From Martelella lutilitoris (lineage in GTDB: Bacteria; Pseudomonadota; Alphaproteobacteria; Rhizobiales; Rhizobiaceae), in NCBI RefSeq assembly GCF_016598595.1, contig NZ_CP066786.1, positions 1,077,501 through 1,141,500 on the forward strand: DNA of 64,000 nt. Direction: 5' to 3'. The translations under genes and the position numbers were made by a program. Below, piece after piece: positions 56,835 through 64,000 of the stretch; positions within the stretch are counted from its first letter, which is position 1; the number at the start of each line of letters is the position of its first letter. The notes under the pieces are model-generated. The model saw nothing but the letters and a program-made list of their open reading frames with translations, searched no databases and was not told the DNA's origin.

Positions 56835-57773
56835 ATGGCGCGTCGTGATTCATCATCCGCCCTGGCGCAGTTCGCCGAGGCTGTGGCGCTTGTCTCCCAG
56901 GGGCAACCGGGACATATCGTCGACACGCTGATCGCCGAACGCGGACAGAAGATCGTCCACAATCCGTTCTGGCCGGTGATGCGTCCGTTTCTCCACCTGC
57001 TTCTGGGCTACGGCAAGGCGATCGATTTCGCCAATGACATCGAGTCCATGGATGGCTACCAGGTCTTCGATTACATCTCCAACCGGCTGACCCTCGACAT
57101 CAATTGCGTCGGCAGAGAGCGCATCCCGGAAAAGGGCGGTTTCGTGATGGTTTCCAACCATCCGACCGGCATCGCCGACGGGGTGGCCGTCTTCGATCTC
57201 CTGAAAGAGCGCCGCCCGGACATGACATTCTTCGCCAACCGGGACGCCGTGCGCGTCAATCCGCGTCTGGTGGAGATGATCATCCCGGTCGAGTGGCGCG
57301 AGGAGTTCAAGAGCAAGCTGAAGGCGCGCGAGACGCTGCAGGTTACCAACAACGCCATAAAGCAGGAAAAGGCGATGGTGCTGTTTCCCTCCGGCCGCAT
57401 CGCCTACTGGGCCGACGGCAAGCTCAACGAACGCCCGTGGAAGACCTCGGCGATCGGCTTTGCCCGCAAATATGACCTGCCGATCCTGCCCGTGCATCTG
57501 AAGGCGCGCAATTCCGGCCTGTTTTACTGGTTCGCCAAATGGTCGACGGAACTGCGCGACATGACGGTTTTCCACGAGCTTCTCAACAAGAAGGGCGACC
57601 GCTTCGACTTCACGGTCGGCAACATGATCATGCCGCATGAGCTGCAGGGCGAGCCTGCCGATGTGACCGCCGCGCTGGAACACCATACCGTGCATGCGCT
57701 CGCTGCCAATCCGGATGCGACCTTCGTTCTGGAAAAGACCAAGCCCGCGCCGGTCGTTTCGGACGCCTCTTGA
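56835..57773 (+). CDS. PlsC-type lysophospholipid acyltransferase
   Basis: A 312-residue acyltransferase. The catalytic block is VSNHPTGIADGVAVFD, with His and Asp spaced HX5D rather than the usual HX4D, as in the haemolysin-like branch I remember. Block III is FPSGRIAYWADGK, and later DLPILPVHLKARNSGLF is the acceptor-side motif. Likely roles are phosphatidic acid or ornithine-lipid synthesis at the inner membrane. The start at 56835 follows CAGGAAG. priA is 46 bases downstream. Confidence 0.85.
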   Translation: MARRDSSSALAQFAEAVALVSQGQPGHIVDTLIAERGQKIVHNPFWPVMRPFLHLLLGYGKAIDFANDIESMDGYQVFDYISNRLTLDINCVGRERIPEKGGFVMVSNHPTGIADGVAVFDLLKERRPDMTFFANRDAVRVNPRLVEMIIPVEWREEFKSKLKARETLQVTNNAIKQEKAMVLFPSGRIAYWADGKLNERPWKTSAIGFARKYDLPILPVHLKARNSGLFYWFAKWSTELRDMTVFHELLNKKGDRFDFTVGNMIMPHELQGEPADVTAALEHHTVHALAANPDATFVLEKTKPAPVVSDAS

Positions 57774-57819
57774 ATTCTCCGCTTCACTTTGAAGGATGCG
57801 GCGGGCAATCTTGCCAGCC

Positions 57820-60033
57820 ATGACCTCAGATTCGCTCGATCTTTTCGGAAAACGCATGGACCCCGCCGTCGTGCGCAGCGTGCCCGTGATGGTGCCGCTG
57901 CCGGTCGCCGGTCCCTATTCCTATGCCGTGCCGGAAGGCATGGCGGTGATGCCCGGTTCCGTCGTGCAGGTTCCGGTCGGCCCGCGCAAGGTCATCGGCA
58001 TCGTCTGGGACGAGGCGGGCGATGCGGTTGACCCGAAGAAGCTGAGGCCGATCGAGCATGTGTTCGATTGCCCGCCCGTTGCGGAGGAGATGCGTCGTTT
58101 CATTTCCTGGGTTGCCGCCTACACGCTGACCCCGCCGGGGCTTGTGGCGCGCATGGCCGTCCGCGCGCCTGCTGCTCTCGAGCCGGAGCCGATGATCGAG
58201 GGGCTGACGCTGACGGGCACCGTTCCCGAGCGGATGACGCCGGCGCGCAAGCGCGTTCTGGAGCTGGCGCAAGACGGCGCCGGCTGGACGCGGCTCGGGC
58301 TCGCGCGCGCGGCGGGTGTGAGCACCAGTGTCGTCGAGACGATGATGAAGCAGGGCGTGTTCGACACGGTCTTCCTGCCGCCGCCGCCGGCCTTTGCCAC
58401 GCCCGATCCCGATTATGCACGCCCCGCGCTTTCGCCCGACCAGGACGCGGCGGCCAAAGATCTGCGCGCTGCCGTGGCGGCGGACGGTTTCAACGTGACG
58501 CTGATCGATGGCGTCACCGGGTCCGGCAAGACGGAGGTCTATTTCGAGGCCGTGGCCGAAACGCTGGCCAGGGGCAAGCAGGTGCTGATTCTTTTGCCGG
58601 AAATCGCACTGACGGCAAGCTTCCTCGACCGGTTCGAGAGCCGCTTCGGTGCGCGGCCCGGCGAATGGCATTCGGACCTCGCGCCGCGCATGCGCGAAAA
58701 GGTCTGGCGGCAGACGGCGGAAGGGGCGATCCGCGTGGTTGCCGGGGCCCGCTCGGCGCTGTTCCTCCCGTTCGAGGAACTCGGCCTGATCGTCGTCGAC
58801 GAGGAGCATGACACGGCCTACAAGCAGGAAGATCGGGTGTTTTACAATGCCCGTGACATGGCGGTGGTGCGGGCGCGCATCGGTGGTTTTCCGGCGGTGC
58901 TGGCTTCCGCGACGCCTTCGGTCGAAAGCCAGGTCAATGCGCTTGCCGGGCGCTACCGGCGCATCCATCTGCCGGGCCGCTTTGCCGAGGCGGCATTGCC
59001 GAGCCTGAAGACGGTCGACCTCCGGCGCGATCCGCCGAAACGCGGCGGCTTCCTGTCGCCAACGCTGCTTTCGGAGATCGACAAAACGGTCGGGCGCGGA
59101 GAACAGGCGTTGCTGTTTCTGAACCGGCGCGGCTATGCGCCGCTCACGCTTTGCCGGGTCTGCGGCCATCGCTTCCAGTGCCCAAACTGTTCGAGCTGGC
59201 TGGTCGAGCACCGGTTTCGCGGGCGGCTGATGTGTCACCATTGCGGCCACGGCGAGCCGGTGCCCGAGGCCTGCCCGGAATGCGGCACGCTTGATCATCT
59301 GGTCGCCTGCGGGCCGGGGGTTGAGCGCATCGCCGAGGAAGTCGAGCAGCATTTTCCCGAAAAGCGCACGATCATCCTGTCTTCGGACATGGCCGGAGGG
59401 GTCAAGCGGCTGAGGCTGGAACTGGAGGCGGTCGCCAATGGCGAGGCCGACATCATCATCGGCACGCAACTGGTGGCCAAGGGACATAACTTTCCGCTTA
59501 TGACGCTCGTTGGCGTGGTGGATGCCGATATCGGCCTTGCCAATGGCGATCCGCGCGCGGCCGAGCGCACCTTCCAGCTTCTCGCCCAGGTGACGGGACG
59601 GGCAGGGCGCACGGGGCTTGCGAGCAAGGGCCTGATCCAGACCTACCAGCCGGCCCACCCGGTGATGCAGGCGATCGTTTCCGGCGATGCCGAGGCGTTT
59701 TACGACCGGGAGATCACGGAGCGGGAAAAGAGCGTGCTCCCCCCCTTCGGCCGGCTCGCGGCCGTCATCATTTCCGCCGACAATCGCGCCGATGCCGAGG
59801 CGCATGCGCGGGGCTTAAGAGCGGCAGCGCCCGCCGGGCGCTCGATCTCGGTGCTTGGCCCGGCCGAGGCGCCGCTGGCACTGGTGCGGGGGCGCTACCG
59901 CTTTCGCCTGCTGGTGCACGGCAGCCGGGCGGACGACATCCAGACTTTTTTGAGGGAAATGCTCGAAAACGGGCCGCGACAACGTGGCAGCGTCCGCGTG
60001 CAGCTTGACATTGACCCGCAGAGCTTTCTCTAG
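57820..60033 (+). CDS. priA: Primosomal protein N' (replication restart helicase PriA)
   Basis: A 737-residue 3'-5' helicase that reloads the replisome at stalled forks. The N-terminal 3'-binding domain (VRSVPVMVPLPVAGPYSYAVPEG) precedes the helicase: Walker A DGVTGSGKTEVYFEAV, LILLPEIALT, DEEH box VVDEEHDTAYKQED, ASATPSVES. The zinc site comprises CRVCGHRFQCPNC and CHHCGHGEPVPEACPEC. VTGRAGRTG follows. ATG 57820 is preferred by family alignment; ATG 57796 is also in frame. Confidence 0.96.
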   Translation: MTSDSLDLFGKRMDPAVVRSVPVMVPLPVAGPYSYAVPEGMAVMPGSVVQVPVGPRKVIGIVWDEAGDAVDPKKLRPIEHVFDCPPVAEEMRRFISWVAAYTLTPPGLVARMAVRAPAALEPEPMIEGLTLTGTVPERMTPARKRVLELAQDGAGWTRLGLARAAGVSTSVVETMMKQGVFDTVFLPPPPAFATPDPDYARPALSPDQDAAAKDLRAAVAADGFNVTLIDGVTGSGKTEVYFEAVAETLARGKQVLILLPEIALTASFLDRFESRFGARPGEWHSDLAPRMREKVWRQTAEGAIRVVAGARSALFLPFEELGLIVVDEEHDTAYKQEDRVFYNARDMAVVRARIGGFPAVLASATPSVESQVNALAGRYRRIHLPGRFAEAALPSLKTVDLRRDPPKRGGFLSPTLLSEIDKTVGRGEQALLFLNRRGYAPLTLCRVCGHRFQCPNCSSWLVEHRFRGRLMCHHCGHGEPVPEACPECGTLDHLVACGPGVERIAEEVEQHFPEKRTIILSSDMAGGVKRLRLELEAVANGEADIIIGTQLVAKGHNFPLMTLVGVVDADIGLANGDPRAAERTFQLLAQVTGRAGRTGLASKGLIQTYQPAHPVMQAIVSGDAEAFYDREITEREKSVLPPFGRLAAVIISADNRADAEAHARGLRAAAPAGRSISVLGPAEAPLALVRGRYRFRLLVHGSRADDIQTFLREMLENGPRQRGSVRVQLDIDPQSFL

Positions 60034-60093
60034 ATAGATTGATTTTCAAGAAGCGCGGGGAACCCGCGCCGGATAAGGCAAGGGAGCGTTCAG

Positions 60094-60480
60094 ATGAGTT
60101 TTTACTGGCCGGAGAGTTTCATCGGGCAGATCGCCCTGTTCATGGCCGTTGTCATCCTGATCTGGGGGCTCGTCGTGGCGCTGGCGCCGCTGAAGCTGAT
60201 GGGGCTTGCAGGGTTTTCCGGACTGAAGGAGGAGAGCGGGCAGTCGATCCACATCCGTTCGATGATCGGCGGCACCTATGCCGCCATGTCGCTGATGGCG
60301 CTCCTGTTTGATCAGCCGATGATCTATCGCACCTTCGGTCTGGCGCTGATCTTCGGCTTTCTCACCAGGTTGTTGTGGATGGGCACGACCGGGAGCCGGT
60401 CGATCAAGGGAGGGATATTCCTCGTCTGCCAGGCGGTGGCGGGCATGTTCATGCTGCTTTACGGCCTTGGCTGGGCGTAA
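60094..60480 (+). CDS. Small membrane protein (DUF4345-like)
   Basis: A 128-residue protein with about four hydrophobic helices: IALFMAVVILIWGLVVALAPL, YAAMSLMALLFD, FGLALIFGFLTRLLWMG and GIFLVCQAVAGMFMLLYGLGW. A conserved-looking IHIRSMIGGTYAAMS segment suggests the DUF4345 group, but I am unsure. The function is unknown. It lies between priA and the atp promoter and could be the last gene of the priA transcript. Confidence 0.65.
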   Translation: MSFYWPESFIGQIALFMAVVILIWGLVVALAPLKLMGLAGFSGLKEESGQSIHIRSMIGGTYAAMSLMALLFDQPMIYRTFGLALIFGFLTRLLWMGTTGSRSIKGGIFLVCQAVAGMFMLLYGLGWA

Positions 60481-60572
60481 ACGACAAAGGCATTCAAAAG
60501 CACTGCGTTTCAGGGTTTTGCGACTTTGTGACGAGAAACGCATGCCAATGCTCCAAACGGGCTTTGCGCGTG

Positions 60573-60601
60573 TTGCGAGTCGCTTTTACCTGTGCTAGAC
60601 G
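60573..60601 (+). promoter_or_regulatory. Candidate promoter for the atpHAGD operon
   Basis: TTGCGA (60573-60578), a 17-base spacer and TAGACG (60596-60601) fit a sigma-70-like promoter. Transcription would start near 60608, about 20 bases before a small ORF and about 118 bases before atpH. The -10 is weak. Confidence 0.45.
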
Positions 60602-60626
60602 AACCCCGACTATTGGGAGGGCCAGC

Positions 60627-60716
60627 ATGTTTTTTCCTGCTGTTTCCCGGGGATATTGTGAGGTTTTGAGGGCTTCGGGCAGTGCCGGCGACGACACGGC
60701 CCGCGCCGATTTTTAA
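60627..60716 (+). CDS. Possible 29-residue leader peptide upstream of atpH
   Basis: A 29-codon ORF begins at ATG 60627 with a near-ideal TTGGGAGGGCCAGC ribosome site and ends in TAA at 60714-60716. The TAA overlaps the AAGGGG Shine-Dalgarno of atpH, whose start is GTG. The peptide (starting MFFPAVSRGY) has no family match known to me. The geometry suggests coupled translation into atpH, but the ORF may be fortuitous. Confidence 0.4.
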   Translation: MFFPAVSRGYCEVLRASGSAGDDTARADF

Positions 60717-60725
60717 GGGGAATTT

Positions 60726-62824
<2,099 letters not shown>

Positions 62825-62854
62825 CCAGGTAATCTTAGCGGGGATTTATAACCC

Positions 62855-63733
62855 ATGGCTTCATTGAAAGATCTGAAGCTTCGCATTGCCTCGGTGAAGG
62901 CGACGCAGAAGATCACCAAGGCGATGCAGATGGTCGCCGCGGCGAAGCTGCGTCGCGCGCAGGAGGCCGCCGAAAATGCGCGGCCTTACTCCGAACGCAT
63001 GGCCACCGTCATGGCCGACCTGACGGCGGCCGTCGGCGAGGGCGAGGAAGTGCCGAAGCTGATGAGCGGGACCGGCAAGGATGATGTTCATCTCCTGGTG
63101 GTCTGCACGGCTGAACGCGGCCTTTGCGGCGGCTTCAACGCTCAGATCGCGCGCCACGCCCGCCTTGCCGCCCGTGATCTGATTTCCAAGGGCAAGACCG
63201 TCAAGATATTCTGCGTCGGCCGCAAGGGCTATGATGCGCTGCGCCGCGAATTCGCCGACCTGATCGTTGAGCGGAAAGAGTTGCGCGATGTCCGCAAGAT
63301 CGGCTTCGACAATGCCGAGGATGTTGCCAACCGCGTGATGGAGATGTTCGACGAGGGCGCTTTCGACGTTTGCACCCTGTTTTATTCGGAATTCAAATCG
63401 GTGATCTCGCAGGTGCCGACCGGCCTTCAGCTTATTCCGGCTTCGGCGCCGGAAGGCGCGGAAGAGCGCTCTGAGTCCGCGCTTTACGATTACGAGCCGA
63501 ATGCGGAAACCATCCTGTCCGAGATCGTGCCGCTCAACATCCGCGTCCAGGTTTTCCGCGCGCTGCTGGAAAATGCCGCCGGCGAAATGGGCGCGAAGAT
63601 GACCGCGATGGACAATGCGACGCGCAACGCCGGTGAGATGATCGACAAGCTGACGCTTTCCTACAACCGTCAGCGTCAGGAAAAGATCACCACGGAACTG
63701 ATTGAAATTATTTCCGGCGCGGAAGCGCTGTAA
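62855..63733 (+). CDS. atpG: ATP synthase F1 subunit gamma
   Basis: A 292-residue rotor subunit. The N-terminal coiled coil [32 protein letters not shown], the central [14 protein letters not shown] and the C-terminal [41 protein letters not shown] are typical. It sits between atpA and atpD in the standard order. The short insert seen in alphaproteobacterial gamma ([14 protein letters not shown] region) is present. Confidence 0.98.
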   Translation: MASLKDLKLRIASVKATQKITKAMQMVAAAKLRRAQEAAENARPYSERMATVMADLTAAVGEGEEVPKLMSGTGKDDVHLLVVCTAERGLCGGFNAQIARHARLAARDLISKGKTVKIFCVGRKGYDALRREFADLIVERKELRDVRKIGFDNAEDVANRVMEMFDEGAFDVCTLFYSEFKSVISQVPTGLQLIPASAPEGAEERSESALYDYEPNAETILSEIVPLNIRVQVFRALLENAAGEMGAKMTAMDNATRNAGEMIDKLTLSYNRQRQEKITTELIEIISGAEAL

Positions 63734-63756
63734 GAGCTTGAGAAGAGGGTTTTATC

Positions 63757-64000
63757 ATGGCTGAGGCCTCTACCGGTAGAGTGACGCAGATTATCGGCGC
63801 CGTTGTGGACGTCGCCTTTGACGGCGAACTGCCCCCCATCATGAATGCGCTTGAAACCGACAACCACGGCAACCGGCTTGTTCTCGAGGTGGCCCAGCAC
63901 CTCGGCGAAAATGAAGTCCGCACCATCGCCATGGACGCGACCGAAGGTCTGGTCCGCGGTCAGGAAGTCAAGAATACCGGATCCCCGATCCAGGTGCCGG
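63757..64000 (+). CDS. atpD: ATP synthase F1 subunit beta (5' part)
   Basis: The first 81 codons are present before the window ends. The start [23 protein letters not shown] and [31 protein letters not shown] are the usual N-terminal beta-barrel of AtpD. GAAGAGGG precedes the ATG at 63757. The catalytic P-loop lies beyond the window. It completes the atpH-A-G-D order seen here. Confidence 0.95.
   Translation, partial: MAEASTGRVTQIIGAVVDVAFDGELPPIMNALETDNHGNRLVLEVAQHLGENEVRTIAMDATEGLVRGQEVKNTGSPIQVP

Overview
The window looks like an ordinary, gene-dense stretch of chromosome from an alphaproteobacterium of the order Hyphomicrobiales (Rhizobiales), most likely Rhizobiaceae or a close relative. 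The grounds are GC-rich codon use, a NolR-like ArsR repressor, an Omp19-like protease-inhibitor lipoprotein, the hemC-hemD-mitofilin-hemY block, the mdh-sucCDAB-lpd block next to sdhCDAB, and the pmbA-cysQ-DUF4170-waaA-lpxK block. I see no rRNA, tRNA, insertion sequence, prophage, CRISPR array or symbiosis gene.

Layout. 1-6.8 kb: tail of a TPR-like gene, der, a GT4 glycosyltransferase, an AglA-type alpha-glucosidase, a LacX-type aldose epimerase and an omega-aminotransferase. 7-11.2 kb: a mixed accessory region with a NolR-like regulator, a HugZ-type haem-utilisation protein overlapping an orphan ChoV-type ABC ATPase, thymidine kinase, a LuxR solo, and about 490 bp of non-coding DNA rich in nested palindromes. 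11.2-20.7 kb: hybrid malic enzyme, DoxX protein, an unusual hexapeptide-acetyltransferase/helical-domain fusion followed by ThuA-like and glutaredoxin-2 genes, a Kef-type antiporter and PmbA. 20.8-24.7 kb: CysQ, DUF4170, WaaA and LpxK (lipid A/Kdo). 24.8-37.9 kb: pyrophosphatase, YggT, an MFS exporter, a GATase/TerB pair, the haem operon with Mic60 and HemY, divergent tsaD-gpsA-yciI-EVE, and a putative ETF-beta lysine methyltransferase. 38.2-54.2 kb: the TCA block sdhCDAB, Omp19-like lipoprotein, zapE, mdh-sucCD, sucAB, two LysE exporters and lpd. 54.3-60.5 kb: DMT transporter, small secreted protein, xerC, PlsC-type acyltransferase, priA and a small membrane protein. 60.6-64 kb: atpH-A-G-D, with atpD cut by the window edge.

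How it works together. The TCA genes form a nearly complete succinate-to-malate and 2-oxoglutarate-to-succinate set (sdh, mdh, sucCDAB, lpd). They are accompanied by the malic enzyme that drains malate to pyruvate and by the F1 part of ATP synthase, so the window is centred on respiratory carbon metabolism. Envelope functions (WaaA, LpxK, PlsC, Mic60, Omp19-like) form a second theme.

I found no clearly new multi-gene system. The best leads are small: a long, foldable leader and a palindrome over the putative promoter of sdhCDAB; a 29-codon upstream ORF just before the GTG start of atpH; the acetyltransferase/helical-domain fusion operon; the ChoV-HugZ pair; and the palindrome-rich gap at 10.8-11.2 kb. 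Start codons were chosen by eye from Shine-Dalgarno spacing and remembered family N-termini.
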